Assembly (NCBI GenBank): GCA_003762715.1
Contig: RIBJ01000042.1
Location: forward strand, 1 to 64,000
DNA: 64,000 bases
Direction: 5' to 3'
From: Muribaculaceae bacterium Isolate-104 (HZI)
GTDB taxonomy: Bacteria > Bacteroidota > Bacteroidia > Bacteroidales > Muribaculaceae
Shown here piece by piece: positions 1 to 8,786 of this stretch (position 1 is the first letter of the stretch; each line of letters begins with the position of its first letter). The notes beneath the pieces are model-generated. The model was not told the origin of the DNA and did not search any database. It saw nothing but the letters and a program-made list of their open reading frames with translations. The position numbers and the translations under genes were made by a program.

Positions 1-16
1 GGTCTCTTTAACCTTA

Positions 17-123
17 TTCAGGTGGTGATAGCGTAAGGGCTCCACCTCTATCCATTCCGAACAGAGAAGTTAAACCTTACCACGCCGATGATACTGCGAA
101 AGCGGGAAAGTAGGTAACCGCCC
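17..123 (+). rRNA. rrf: 5S ribosomal RNA
   Basis: Conserved 5S blocks are visible: the loop-A/helix II segment with CTCCACCTC near 40-48, the invariant CCGAACAGAGAAGTTAA near 57-73, the CACGCCGATG block near 81-90 and the GTAGGTAACCGCC 3' segment near 110-122. The layout matches Bacteroidota 5S genes of about 110 nt. It is probably the last gene of an rrn operon whose 23S lies before the window. The ends are set by pairing of the terminal stem and could be off by a few bases. Confidence 0.93.
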
Positions 124-131
124 CCTTGCGA

Positions 132-168
132 AGAGCCGCGACTCACACGAGCCGCGGCTCTTTTTTTA
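132..168 (+). terminator. Rho-independent terminator of the rRNA operon
   Basis: An 8-bp GC-rich stem, GAGCCGCG at 133-140 pairing with CGCGGCTC at 153-160, is followed by seven T. It lies directly after the 5S gene in the same direction. Confidence 0.9.
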
Positions 169-315
169 TATATACCTGCGGCAAATGCCCGCCTGCCGCA
201 ATTGAATGCCTGCGGGCTTCATAACCAGCCGGATTTATATACCTGCTGCTGCGCGCGTCATCTCAGCGCCGCCGCGCACGCGTGGTGGACTACACCCGGC
301 TCTCAGCTCTGTGCA

Positions 316-344
316 TTAAAAAAGCAGCGTCACAGGCGCTGCTT
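316..344 (-). terminator. Terminator overlapping the end of the glycosyltransferase gene
   Basis: On the minus strand AAGCAGCG (344-337) pairs with CGCTGCTT (329-322) across a 7-nt loop, followed by a run of six T. The first arm encodes the last residues of the upstream gene and the TGA stop sits in the loop. Confidence 0.85.
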
Positions 345-1325
345 AATTCTTGAAAGTAATTTTATTGTCCGCGGTATTGTTGCGTGAATATGGTATTTGA
401 GGCGTTTCTTAAGGGGTTCTGAACGCCAGTATGGGTTGCTTCGCCAGTTTTCTATGTAATGGTTTATTCCCGACCTGACTTCGGCTATGCGATGGGTCTG
501 TACTGAGTCAAAGCGGTAAATGGCACCGAAAACGGTGTGTACGAGGTACTGGTTTATGAAGGCGAAGTCTATTTCGTTTTTGTATGAGCCGTATATGCCC
601 AGCCGTCTGAGGTGTTGCAGCAGGGTCACGGCGGAGCTGATGCGGTCAAAGAAGTGCGGGTTGTTGTTTGACCTGGTTACTGATGTGTTGTCCTGTCTGT
701 ACAGGTACAGCGGTTCGTTTATGTACTTCGGCTTGGATGCGCTCAGCTGCAGCGCAAGGGCTATGGCGTTGTCTTCGTAGAATACCCCTTCCGGAAACCA
801 AAGGTCATTGCTGAAAAAGAGTTTTTTTGAATACATGGAACACCATATGGAAGTGGTGCGCAGTATGTATCTGCGTCTGAGCTCTTCAGCAGAAATATGC
901 GGAGCATCAGACCCAAGCAGGCACACATTGTCGAGCCTGCCGGTTGCCGAGTGCCAGTTGCAGTATGCGAAACTCACGAGGTCGGTTTCTTTATCGGCTT
1001 CGTTCATACACTTTTCGAGGGTGTCGCTTCTCAGTGCATCATCGGCATCCATGAAAATTATAAAGGAGCCGCGCGCCGCGCGTATTCCTGCGTTGCGCCC
1101 GGCTCCTTGTCTTACATTTCTTGGTGAGTCTATGATTTTTATCCTGCTGTCTGAAGCGGCTCTGCGTGTGAGGATTTCAAGGCTTGAGTCGGTAGAAGCG
1201 TCATTAAAGCATATCAGCTCGAAATCGGCGAATGTCTGTCTGAGAACAGAGTCAATGGCTGTGTCGAGAAAATCTGCGGCGTTGTACACCGGCATAATGA
1301 CGCTTACAGCAGGAGTTGTGTTCAT
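330..1325 (-). CDS. Family 2 glycosyltransferase
   Basis: A 331-residue GT-A-fold glycosyltransferase, expected to move a sugar from a nucleotide-sugar donor to a growing glycan on the cytoplasmic side. The N-terminus has the GT2 start VSVIMPVYNAADFL (about 7-20), then NDASTDSS (about 41-48), and the metal/donor-binding MDADDALRSD (about 92-101). The second half resembles LPS or capsule transferases of the WaaE/WcaA type, but acceptor and donor cannot be told from sequence. There is no signal peptide or clear membrane anchor. Its ATG overlaps the stop of the upstream Tricorn-like protease gene by 4 nt (ATGA), so the two are translationally coupled, although no shared role is evident. The stop codon lies inside its own terminator loop. 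Confidence 0.88.
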   Translation of the reverse strand: MNTTPAVSVIMPVYNAADFLDTAIDSVLRQTFADFELICFNDASTDSSLEILTRRAASDSRIKIIDSPRNVRQGAGRNAGIRAARGSFIIFMDADDALRSDTLEKCMNEADKETDLVSFAYCNWHSATGRLDNVCLLGSDAPHISAEELRRRYILRTTSIWCSMYSKKLFFSNDLWFPEGVFYEDNAIALALQLSASKPKYINEPLYLYRQDNTSVTRSNNNPHFFDRISSAVTLLQHLRRLGIYGSYKNEIDFAFINQYLVHTVFGAIYRFDSVQTHRIAEVRSGINHYIENWRSNPYWRSEPLKKRLKYHIHATIPRTIKLLSRIKQRL

Positions 1326-4300
1326 TTTTTAGCGATGGCTTTCAACATTTCTTTTACAGCGGCCTCGAGCTGGGCATCTTCGCCGGCAAGCTGCTGTTCG
1401 GGAGTATTGTACACCTCGATGTCGGGGCGGAGTTCAGCGTTTTCGAGATATTTCCCCTGCATGTCGGCAGTGCCTACCTGAGGTATGCCGAATACGATAG
1501 AGGGGTCTATCTGGCTTTCCCACCATACCGCTGTCATGGTTCCGGGCACCGGTGCTCCGATGAGTTTGCCGAGTCCGAGGGTTTTGTATGTCCAGGGAAA
1601 TCCGTGGGCGTTGGAGTAGTTGTCCTCGCACATGAGTACGCAAGAGGGCTTGAACCAGCGGTTGAACGGGTCGCTGCCGATGTATTGACCTCTGGGTGTG
1701 AACCGGGCGAATTCTGTGCCGCTGAGAAGTATCGCGAGGTCTTCGTGCAGCCAGCCGCCGCCGTTGTGGCGTGTGTCTATGACAATGGCGTCGCAGTTGC
1801 GGTAACGTCCCATAAGGTCCGAGAATGTTTTTCTGAAGCTTTGGCTGTCCATGCCTTTGATGTGTATGTAGCCGACTTTGCCTCCGCTCATTTTTTCAAC
1901 TTTAGCGCGGTTGTTTTCAATCCAGCGGTTGTACAGCAGGTTTGACTGCTCGCCGGAGCTTATTGCCTTTACTGTCTGTTCAAAAGCTTTGCCTGAGGCG
2001 TCTTTGCCCGAGATGATTACCTTTTTGCCGGCTTTGCCTGCGAGCAGGGGCAGGTAGTTGTCAGTTGCGTTGATAGCCTGTCCGTCAATTTTTTCAATTA
2101 TGGCACCGGCTTTGACTTTGGAGTCGGCTCCTGACAGCGGTCCGTTTTTGAGTACTTCTTTTACTTTTAGACCGTTGCCTTTGTAGTCGTTGTCATAGAA
2201 TGCGCCAAGGGTTGCTACAGCGGGAGCGGATGACGGCGCGTAGTAGCGTGCTCCGGTGTGTGAGCCGTTGAGTTCGCCGAGCATTTCGCCGAGCATTTCA
2301 GCGAAGTCGTAGTTGTTTGTAATGTGGGGAAGGAAACGTGCGTAAGCATCGTGATAGCCCTTCCAGTCTATTCCGTGTATTTCGGGGTCGTAGAATTTGT
2401 CAAGAACCTGACGCCATGCGTGGTTGAAGATGTACTCACGTTCCTGGGCAGGGCGCCAGTTGAACTGTGCGCTGAAAGGAATGTTTTTGACCTTGGCATC
2501 CTTGAAGCTGACTTCGCTCAGACCTCCGCGAGAAGCGATATATACCTTTTCTCCGTCTTTGCCGGGGTTCATGAAGCCGCCTACTCCTTTGATGAGTATG
2601 CTTGTGGTGTTGTTTTTGAGGTCGTGCTGCCACAGGTCGTAGCCGCCTTCAAATGCAGCCATGTAGTAGAGTTTGTCACCTTTTGGCGACAGTACGGCAT
2701 CGCCCATGTGCGATGAGTTTACTGTGAGTCTTGCAATTCGGTCCTGACGACCTTCGAGTTCGAATTTCAAGTCTTTCACAGCCGGTTTGTCATCCTTTTT
2801 GTCGCCGGCTTTGGTGTCTTTTTTGTCTTTTTTCTTGTCTTTGGCCTCTTTGTCGGCATTGTCTTTAGAGTCTTTTTCTGCCTTTTCTTTTTCTTCGAGC
2901 AGTTCAAGTTCCTCTTTATTCAGGCGGAAGCGATCCCATGCTTCGGGGTCGAAAAACATTATATAAGTGTCTTCCTGCGAGCCCCAGCTGCCGTGGCTGC
3001 GGTAGCCGGCGCGGTCGCTTGACCAAATCATGGCTTTGCCGTCGAGAACCCATTTGGCGTTTCCATCGGAATATCCGCTTTCGGTGAGGTTGGTGATATT
3101 GCCGCTGCCGTCGGCTTTTACGAGAGCCACATCCTTGTTGTTCCAGCCGCCGGTGCCAATGTAGTCGACAAGGAACCATTTGCTGTCGGGACTCCAGCGA
3201 TATGTCACGTCGCCGTCGGTGTAGGAGTAGTTGTATTTGCCGTCGAGTACGGTGCGTATTTTCTTAGATGCGAGGTTGATGACGCGGAGAGTTGTGCGAT
3301 TTTCAAGAAACGCCACTTCTTTTCCGTCAGGCGAGTAATAGGGCTGGAATGATGTTTCGGAGCCGTTTACAAGCGGGGTTTCTGTGATTTCTGTAGCGTA
3401 GGTGAAGAGTTTTTCTTCGGGGCGGGTTATTTTGCTTTCGTATATGCCCCATGTGTCGCCGCGCTCGGCAGAATACACAAGCGAGCGTCCGTCCGGGCTG
3501 AAGTCTATGTCGCGTTCCTGCTGGGGTGTGTCTGTGATGCGTTTGGTTGTGTTGTATTCTATGGATGTCACATAAACATCGCCGTGCAGTATAAATGCTA
3601 CTTCTTTGCCTGAGGGTGAAACTGCTATGTCGCTGGCTCCGTTGGTTCTTGTCTGGGCAATCATCGGTTTCTCAAGGTTGTCCTTGACAATTGTAACCTT
3701 TACTTTGGATGGTTCGCCGCCTTCGGTTATGGTGTACAGTTCGCCGTCGTACGAGTAAGCCATTTTGCCGTTGTCGGCAATGCTGAGAAAGCGCACCGGG
3801 TGAGTGGTGTGGCTTGTGATTTTCGACGGTTTTGCACCGGGAGCTGCTTTGTAGATGTTGAAAGAGCCGTCCTGTTCGCTCAGGTAATAGTATGATTTCG
3901 CATCGGGAGCCCAGACAGCGTTGCGGTCTTCGCCGGGGAAATCGGTCAGTTTTTTAAACCCGGTCCTAGCATCGGCGTTCACGCTCCATATGTCGCGTGC
4001 GATAGAGGATGTGTGGTGTTTTCGCCAGGGGTCTTCGTAACCTTTTTTGTCTGTATAGAGCATTGCTCCGGTCTTCGGGTTTATGGATATGTTTTCCATT
4101 GCCAGCGACGAGAACATCTGTGGTCGCCCTCCGTTGACGCTTATGCTGTATATCTGCGGAAACTGTGCCGAGGGAAACTGGATGTCTGCCGCATCGGGCA
4201 TCACAGCCGAGCGAAACAGCACTGTGCCGTTGTCGCGGAATGTCACGGGGTACTCTGCGATTGAGTTGGTTGTAAGGCGTTTCGGCGCACCTCCCTTTGC

Positions 4301-4597
4301 CGACATGACATAAACGTCCATGCTGCCTTCGCGGTCGGAGGCAAAAGCGATAGTGGAGCCGTCTGGACTCCATACCGGGTTTGTGTCATAAGCCGGGTTT
4401 GTAGTAAGCTGGGTTGCCGTGCCTCCGGTGGAGGGCACGGTGAAGATGTCGCCCTGATAGCAGAAAGCTATTGTTTTGCCGTCGGGCGAGATTGCCGGGT
4501 AGCGCATCCACAGTGGAGCGCCGGCATCGTTTGCCACGGCAGTGAATGTCGTGGCGGCAAGAGCAAGGGCTCCTGCCATAATCACTGATTTTTTCAT
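1322..4597 (-). CDS. Tricorn-like S41 protease with beta-propeller and PDZ domains
   Basis: A 1091-residue secreted protease related to archaeal Tricorn. It starts with a signal peptide (residues 1-22, ending TAVA). Many PD40/TolB-type blades follow (repeated SPDG motifs, about 30-550), then a very charged Lys/Asp/Glu linker (about 560-605), more blade-like sequence, a PDZ-like segment (about 800-850) and an S41 catalytic core. Candidate catalytic residues are His in GSHTGA (about 778), Ser in YSNAHGFPW (about 995) and Glu in ENAELRP (about 1055), the Tricorn His/Ser/Glu arrangement. It probably trims peptides in the periplasm. Length and order match the Bacteroidota homologues. The start is chosen by the signal peptide. 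It is the first gene of a pair with the glycosyltransferase. Confidence 0.9.
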   Translation of the reverse strand: MKKSVIMAGALALAATTFTAVANDAGAPLWMRYPAISPDGKTIAFCYQGDIFTVPSTGGTATQLTTNPAYDTNPVWSPDGSTIAFASDREGSMDVYVMSAKGGAPKRLTTNSIAEYPVTFRDNGTVLFRSAVMPDAADIQFPSAQFPQIYSISVNGGRPQMFSSLAMENISINPKTGAMLYTDKKGYEDPWRKHHTSSIARDIWSVNADARTGFKKLTDFPGEDRNAVWAPDAKSYYYLSEQDGSFNIYKAAPGAKPSKITSHTTHPVRFLSIADNGKMAYSYDGELYTITEGGEPSKVKVTIVKDNLEKPMIAQTRTNGASDIAVSPSGKEVAFILHGDVYVTSIEYNTTKRITDTPQQERDIDFSPDGRSLVYSAERGDTWGIYESKITRPEEKLFTYATEITETPLVNGSETSFQPYYSPDGKEVAFLENRTTLRVINLASKKIRTVLDGKYNYSYTDGDVTYRWSPDSKWFLVDYIGTGGWNNKDVALVKADGSGNITNLTESGYSDGNAKWVLDGKAMIWSSDRAGYRSHGSWGSQEDTYIMFFDPEAWDRFRLNKEELELLEEKEKAEKDSKDNADKEAKDKKKDKKDTKAGDKKDDKPAVKDLKFELEGRQDRIARLTVNSSHMGDAVLSPKGDKLYYMAAFEGGYDLWQHDLKNNTTSILIKGVGGFMNPGKDGEKVYIASRGGLSEVSFKDAKVKNIPFSAQFNWRPAQEREYIFNHAWRQVLDKFYDPEIHGIDWKGYHDAYARFLPHITNNYDFAEMLGEMLGELNGSHTGARYYAPSSAPAVATLGAFYDNDYKGNGLKVKEVLKNGPLSGADSKVKAGAIIEKIDGQAINATDNYLPLLAGKAGKKVIISGKDASGKAFEQTVKAISSGEQSNLLYNRWIENNRAKVEKMSGGKVGYIHIKGMDSQSFRKTFSDLMGRYRNCDAIVIDTRHNGGGWLHEDLAILLSGTEFARFTPRGQYIGSDPFNRWFKPSCVLMCEDNYSNAHGFPWTYKTLGLGKLIGAPVPGTMTAVWWESQIDPSIVFGIPQVGTADMQGKYLENAELRPDIEVYNTPEQQLAGEDAQLEAAVKEMLKAIAKK

Positions 4598-4695
4598 TAG
4601 TTATGTGTAAGCAATAAAATTGGTTTATATTGCGAAAATACTCAATAAATGCCAAACGGAGAGGATATTTGTGTGATGAAATGATTTTTTAGGTC

Positions 4696-4731
4696 AAAAA
4701 TATAGCCGCAGGGGGTGGTTCCTGCGGCTAT
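4696..4731 (-). terminator. Terminator after the DUF308 gene
   Basis: On the minus strand ATAGCCGCAGG (4731-4721) pairs with CCTGCGGCTAT (4712-4702) around an 8-nt loop, followed by ATTTTTG. It lies just past the stop of the DUF308 gene. Confidence 0.85.
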
Positions 4732-4756
4732 GTGCGTTTCTGATTGATTCGGAGGG

Positions 4757-5320
4757 TTATTGCTCAATCTGATTTTTGGTTCGCGCGGGGTTGGTGGCGG
4801 AAATCTCAAGCACGGAGTTGACAGAGGAAGCAACCAGCGCAATGCCTGTTATGAGCACAACCGCCGAGTTTATGGTGCGAACATCTGTGCAGAGAATCAC
4901 CACTCCGGCTATAATCATCAGAACGGGAATGAGATAGAACCACCAGGGAAGTATGAAGGGGCGACTCCACACTGCCACTACTATGATGTGGAAAATGCCG
5001 TAGAGTATGAGTATGGCTCCGAAAATATAGGCGAGGAGTCCGACAAAGAAAGCCGGGGATACGACCATCCACACTCCCAGAGCAATAGCTCCAAGGCTTG
5101 CCACTATGGTTGATGATGCCGCGGAATAGTCGGTATTGCCGCGGTTTCTTTCGCTTTTTCGCACCAGTGCCGATATGCAGCTGTACAGTCCGGGAACAAT
5201 GAGCATTATTCCTACGGCGATAACAATCCAGTTAAGGACATCTACACGTTGATGCCATACAATGAGGAGAATGCCTACAAGCATTACTATAAGAGCTGTG
5301 AGCCAGTTGTTGGATTTCAT
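4757..5320 (-). CDS. DUF308 (HdeD-like) membrane protein
   Basis: A 187-residue integral membrane protein with about six hydrophobic segments arranged in pairs (about 8-25, 29-46, 73-90, 95-114, 123-142, 146-165), the spacing seen in the DUF308/HdeD family. In E. coli HdeD is linked to acid resistance, but most members have no known job and none is claimed here. The N-terminus (MKSNNW) leads straight into the first helix, which supports the start. The C-terminal 20 residues are polar. It has its own terminator and a gap of 84 bases from sufS upstream, so it may form its own unit or be read through from the suf operon. Confidence 0.8.
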   Translation of the reverse strand: MKSNNWLTALIVMLVGILLIVWHQRVDVLNWIVIAVGIMLIVPGLYSCISALVRKSERNRGNTDYSAASSTIVASLGAIALGVWMVVSPAFFVGLLAYIFGAILILYGIFHIIVVAVWSRPFILPWWFYLIPVLMIIAGVVILCTDVRTINSAVVLITGIALVASSVNSVLEISATNPARTKNQIEQ

Positions 5321-5363
5321 AATAGTTGAATTTTATATAAACTATTACGAATTTTCGGGGGCA

Positions 5364-5405
5364 ATTGTTCGGAACCGGCTGTAATATTGTTCGGAAACCG
5401 GTTGT
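5364..5405. repeat. Short imperfect tandem repeat after sufS
   Basis: ATTGTTCGGAACCGGCTGT (5364-5382) recurs as ATTGTTCGGAAACCGGTTGT (5386-5405), differing by one substitution and one inserted base. The second copy reaches the sufS stop codon. Each copy carries a CCGG core. Confidence 0.75.
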
Positions 5406-6640
5406 CAGGACAGCATGGCTGCCACCCGGCGCACGGCTGCTATGAAGGCATCGCATTCGGCAATGGTGTTGTACACGCCGAATGATGCGCGCACTGTACC
5501 GGTAATGCCGAGTATGTGCATGAGCGGCTGGGCGCAATGGTGACCTGTACGCACCGCTATGCCGAGTTTGTCAAGTAGCATGCCTGTGTCGTAATGATGT
5601 GCGTCGCCGATGAGAAATGATATAATGGCGCTTTTGTGTGGGGCGTTTCCGAATATTCTTACTCCCGGAATGTCAAGCAGAGCCGGTGTAGTGTATCTGA
5701 GCAACTCGTCCTCATGGGCGGCGATGGATTCTATGCCTATGCTTTTAATGTATGAGATTGCTGAATTGAATGCAGCTATGCCTACAAAGTCGGGAGTGCC
5801 GGCTTCGAATTTGAACGGGAGGTCGGCGTATACGGTTTTTTCAAACGATACGGTCTTGATCATTTCTCCGCCTCCCTGGTACGGCGGCATCTCCTCGAGC
5901 AGCTGCCGCTTGCCGTACAGCACCCCGACTCCGCAGGGACCATACATTTTGTGCGAGGAGAATACATAAAAGTCGGCATCAAGAGCTTGTACATCCACGT
6001 TGAGGTGAGCTATCGCCTGTGCTCCGTCAACAATCGTTACCGCACCGGCTCTGTGGGCGCAGTCAATTATTTCCTTGACAGGATTTATTGTGCCGAGCAC
6101 ATTGCTGACATGGGTTACAGCGACAATTTTTGTGCGGGGCGACAGGAGGCTGCGGTAAGCGTCCATGTCGAGCTCGTCGTTGTCGGTAAGGGGTATTACT
6201 TTTATTACGAGTCCGCGTTTTTCTGCAATCAGCTGCCATGGCACAATGTCAGAGTGGTGCTCCATGGCGGAGAGTATTATTTCGTCGCCCGGTTCGAGCA
6301 GCAATCCATAGCTTGCCGCCACAAGGTTTATTGCCTCGGTTGTGCCTCGGGTGAAGATTATCTGTTCCGTAGATGGGGCGTTGATGAATTCAGCGACGAC
6401 AGAGCGCGTTGATTCCATCATGGATGTGGCTTCCTGAGAGAGTGTGTGGACTCCTCTGTGAACATTTGCCTTGTGGGTGTAGTACATGGAGTCTACAGCC
6501 TCGACAACTTGTCTCGGGGTTTCGGTGGTGGCGGTATTGTCGAGGTATATCAGCTGCCTGTCGTAGATTTTCCGGTCGAGAATAGGAAAGTCCCGACGGA
6601 TGCGCATTATGTCATCAGTCGTTAGGTTTTTCATTGTCAT
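5405..6640 (-). CDS. sufS: Cysteine desulfurase SufS
   Basis: A PLP enzyme that takes sulfur from cysteine and hands it, as a persulfide, to the SufBCD scaffold. Seen: the N-terminal IRRDFPILDR and LDNTATTETP, the aldimine Lys in FSSHKMYGP (about 230), and the RTGHHCAQPLM loop carrying the catalytic Cys (about 368), all typical of class II desulfurases. The length of 411 residues is normal. The reading frame is open further upstream from a TTG, but that part lies inside sufD. ATG at 6640 or 6634 is the likely start because a purine-rich AAAAAGAGA precedes them and the family needs only a short lead. It overlaps the sufD end by about 20-26 nt and ends the suf operon. No sufE or sufU is in the window, so the sulfur acceptor partner must be elsewhere. 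Confidence 0.95.
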   Translation of the reverse strand: MTMKNLTTDDIMRIRRDFPILDRKIYDRQLIYLDNTATTETPRQVVEAVDSMYYTHKANVHRGVHTLSQEATSMMESTRSVVAEFINAPSTEQIIFTRGTTEAINLVAASYGLLLEPGDEIILSAMEHHSDIVPWQLIAEKRGLVIKVIPLTDNDELDMDAYRSLLSPRTKIVAVTHVSNVLGTINPVKEIIDCAHRAGAVTIVDGAQAIAHLNVDVQALDADFYVFSSHKMYGPCGVGVLYGKRQLLEEMPPYQGGGEMIKTVSFEKTVYADLPFKFEAGTPDFVGIAAFNSAISYIKSIGIESIAAHEDELLRYTTPALLDIPGVRIFGNAPHKSAIISFLIGDAHHYDTGMLLDKLGIAVRTGHHCAQPLMHILGITGTVRASFGVYNTIAECDAFIAAVRRVAAMLS

Positions 6641-7994
6641 TCTCTTTTTTATGACATGAAGAACGGCATTCTCCGCAGAGAGCTTCGGCTCCGGCAAACC
6701 GCTTTTCTACAAGGTGTCTAAGCCGGTCGCGAAGACCGTCCATGCGCACTGTGTCAATGACATCTGTCATGAAAGCCTGCATCAGCATCACTTTTGCCTC
6801 GCGTTCAGGAATGCCGCGTGTGCGCATATAGAACAGAGCTTCGTTGTCAAGCTGTCCGGTAGTGGCGCCGTGCGAGCATTTCACATCGTCGTTGTATATC
6901 TCCAGCTGGGGGCGGGTGTGCATCCTCGCGTCCGGGTGGGCGAGGATGTTGCGGTTGCTCTGATAGGCTTCTGTAAAGGGAGCTCCGGGAGTTACGAGTA
7001 TGCTGCCTTCGAAAGCGCCGGAGGAGTGGTCGTCAAGCACATATTTGAACAGCTGACGGCTGTTGCAGTGCGGCGCGAGGTGGCGTATTATGCTGCTGTT
7101 GTCCACATGCATGTTGTCTGAGCCGACTGCCATTCCTGCAAGGGTTGTTTCGCAGTCTGTTCCGTCAATATCAATAGAATAGTCGTTTCGGGTGGTGCCG
7201 CAAGTGAGTGTTATTCCGTTTACAAGCAGGTTGCTGTTTTTGCTCTGACGGGCAAAAAGATTGCTTGAACGTCTGGTGAGGGGCGATGATTCCTCTATGT
7301 CGTAGTAATCGAATCTGGCTCCGTGTCCGAGTGCTATTTCCACAACCTGCGATGACAGGCAGTCGGTGGCGGCAGACTGAGTGTGGTCACACACCAGCAG
7401 CTGGGCTGACGAGTTGCGTCCGAGTACAACCAGCAGACGCCTTACAGCCATTACGGGAGCCGGTGTTGCGAATATGTTGACGAGCTGCAGCGGTTTTTCA
7501 ACGGTAACTCCGTCGGGTATATATATCATGACTCCGTCCTGGGCAAGGAGGGTGTTCAGCGCCACTTCGGGGCGTGCAAGCGGTGCGAGGGTGCCGTAAT
7601 AAGCCTCTACAATGTGCGGAATTTGTGTTGCGGCGTTTCTTATGGATGTGAACACTACACCGTCAGACAGACGTTGTTCCAATCCTGACACAGGATGAAA
7701 CGAGTCGTTGACGCACACTCCGAGAAGGGTGCTCATATTGGGCACATCGCAACGGAATGACGCTGCAATGTCGGCTGTCATATCCACGCGGTTGACATTT
7801 ATGCCGAAATCAGGCGAGAACATTTCATCAAGAGATGTCTTTTCGTAGCCTTCATCGCCTTTCTCCGGCAGGGATTTGCCGCGGAGGCTTCCGTAAGCAG
7901 CCATGCGTAGCCTGTTCATTGCTTCCGGCGAATCTTTGTCAAAAGCCTCGCGGTTGCGTGTGAACAAATCGATATACTGGTCTATGCTTTTCAT
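6615..7994 (-). CDS. sufD: Fe-S cluster assembly protein SufD
   Basis: A component of the SufBC2D scaffold on which Fe-S clusters are built, paralogous to SufB. The C-terminal half carries the beta-helix core with LAHPDARMHTRPQLEIYNDD and the DVKCSHGATTG motif typical of SufD, followed by ALFYMRTRGI. The protein has 459 residues. I set the start at the ATG at 7994. A TTG two codons earlier overlaps the sufC stop, but the ATG fits a 2-nt gap after it. The C-terminus ends in an unusual Cys/Lys-rich tail (CGECRSSCHKKENDNEKPND), a possible extra metal or redox feature. It lies between sufC and sufS. Confidence 0.93.
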   Translation of the reverse strand: MKSIDQYIDLFTRNREAFDKDSPEAMNRLRMAAYGSLRGKSLPEKGDEGYEKTSLDEMFSPDFGINVNRVDMTADIAASFRCDVPNMSTLLGVCVNDSFHPVSGLEQRLSDGVVFTSIRNAATQIPHIVEAYYGTLAPLARPEVALNTLLAQDGVMIYIPDGVTVEKPLQLVNIFATPAPVMAVRRLLVVLGRNSSAQLLVCDHTQSAATDCLSSQVVEIALGHGARFDYYDIEESSPLTRRSSNLFARQSKNSNLLVNGITLTCGTTRNDYSIDIDGTDCETTLAGMAVGSDNMHVDNSSIIRHLAPHCNSRQLFKYVLDDHSSGAFEGSILVTPGAPFTEAYQSNRNILAHPDARMHTRPQLEIYNDDVKCSHGATTGQLDNEALFYMRTRGIPEREAKVMLMQAFMTDVIDTVRMDGLRDRLRHLVEKRFAGAEALCGECRSSCHKKENDNEKPND

Positions 7995-7996
7995 TT

Positions 7997-8764
7997 TCAA
8001 TTGTCTACCTCTTCCTTAATCCAGTCATAACCGCGCTCCTCGAGTTCGAGTGCCAGTTCGGGACCTCCGGTGCGCACAATCCGCCCTTTGTACAGAACAT
8101 GCACGAAATCGGGCTTTATGTAGTCCAGCAGTCGCTGATAGTGGGTGATGACGATGGTTGCGTTGTCTGAGTTTTTTAGAAGGTTGACCCCCCCTGCAAC
8201 AATCCGCAGCGCGTCAATGTCAAGACCGGAGTCTGTTTCGTCAAGAATGCTCAGTCTCGGTTCGAGCATAGCCATCTGGAAAATTTCGTTGCGTTTCTTT
8301 TCTCCTCCGGAAAAGCCTTCGTTCACAGACCGGGATGCGAGTTTGTTGTCAAGTTCCACAATCTCGCGTTTCTGGCGCATCAGCTTCAGGAAGTCTGTTG
8401 CGCTTATGGGCTGTTCGTTGAAGTATTTGCGCTTGGCGTTCAGTGCGGCTCTCATGAAATTGACCATTGACACTCCGGGAATTTCCACGGGGTACTGGAA
8501 CGAGAGGAAAAGCCCTTCGTGCGAGCGGTCCTCGGGAGACAGCGCCAGCAGGTCAACGCCGTGAAAGTCAACAGAGCCGCCGTTTACAGTAAACGCGGGG
8601 TTGCCTGCAAGCACTTCGCTGAAAGTGCTTTTTCCGGAGCCGTTGGGTCCCATTATGGCGTGAACTTCTCCGGGACGCACGGTAAGGTTGACTCCCTTAA
8701 GTATTTCTTTTCCTTCTACTGATGCCTTGAGGTCTTTGACCTGCAACAGAATATCTTCTTTCAT
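7997..8764 (-). CDS. sufC: Fe-S cluster assembly ATPase SufC
   Basis: The ABC-type ATPase of the SufBCD complex; ATP hydrolysis drives the shape change needed for cluster assembly. Seen in 255 residues: Walker A GPNGSGKST (about 39-47), the Q-loop in FQYPVEIPG, the signature FSGGEKKRNEIFQMA (about 150), Walker B LSILDETDSGLD with the SufC-type DETDSGLD, and the switch His in VITHYQRLLDYI. SufC-type GEKKRNE rather than GQ(Q/R)QR is diagnostic. It sits 22 nt after sufB and 2 nt before sufD. Confidence 0.96.
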   Translation of the reverse strand: MKEDILLQVKDLKASVEGKEILKGVNLTVRPGEVHAIMGPNGSGKSTFSEVLAGNPAFTVNGGSVDFHGVDLLALSPEDRSHEGLFLSFQYPVEIPGVSMVNFMRAALNAKRKYFNEQPISATDFLKLMRQKREIVELDNKLASRSVNEGFSGGEKKRNEIFQMAMLEPRLSILDETDSGLDIDALRIVAGGVNLLKNSDNATIVITHYQRLLDYIKPDFVHVLYKGRIVRTGGPELALELEERGYDWIKEEVDN

Positions 8765-8786
8765 TGTTCGGTTGGATTGTAAATGT

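Noticed and set aside
169-315. A small gene or tRNA after the 5S terminator
   Set aside because: No cloverleaf or convincing frame is visible; the available open frame has no coding character.
808-1332. A 174-codon open frame on the plus strand
   Set aside because: It is fully antisense to the glycosyltransferase, whose motifs are intact, and its translation has no recognisable features.
2780-2910. Low-complexity AAG/GAC-rich tract as a DNA repeat
   Set aside because: It encodes the charged linker of the Tricorn-like protease and is explained by protein composition.
6641-6697. A longer SufS N-terminus from a TTG
   Set aside because: It lies within sufD, uses a weak start codon and adds sequence not seen in the family.
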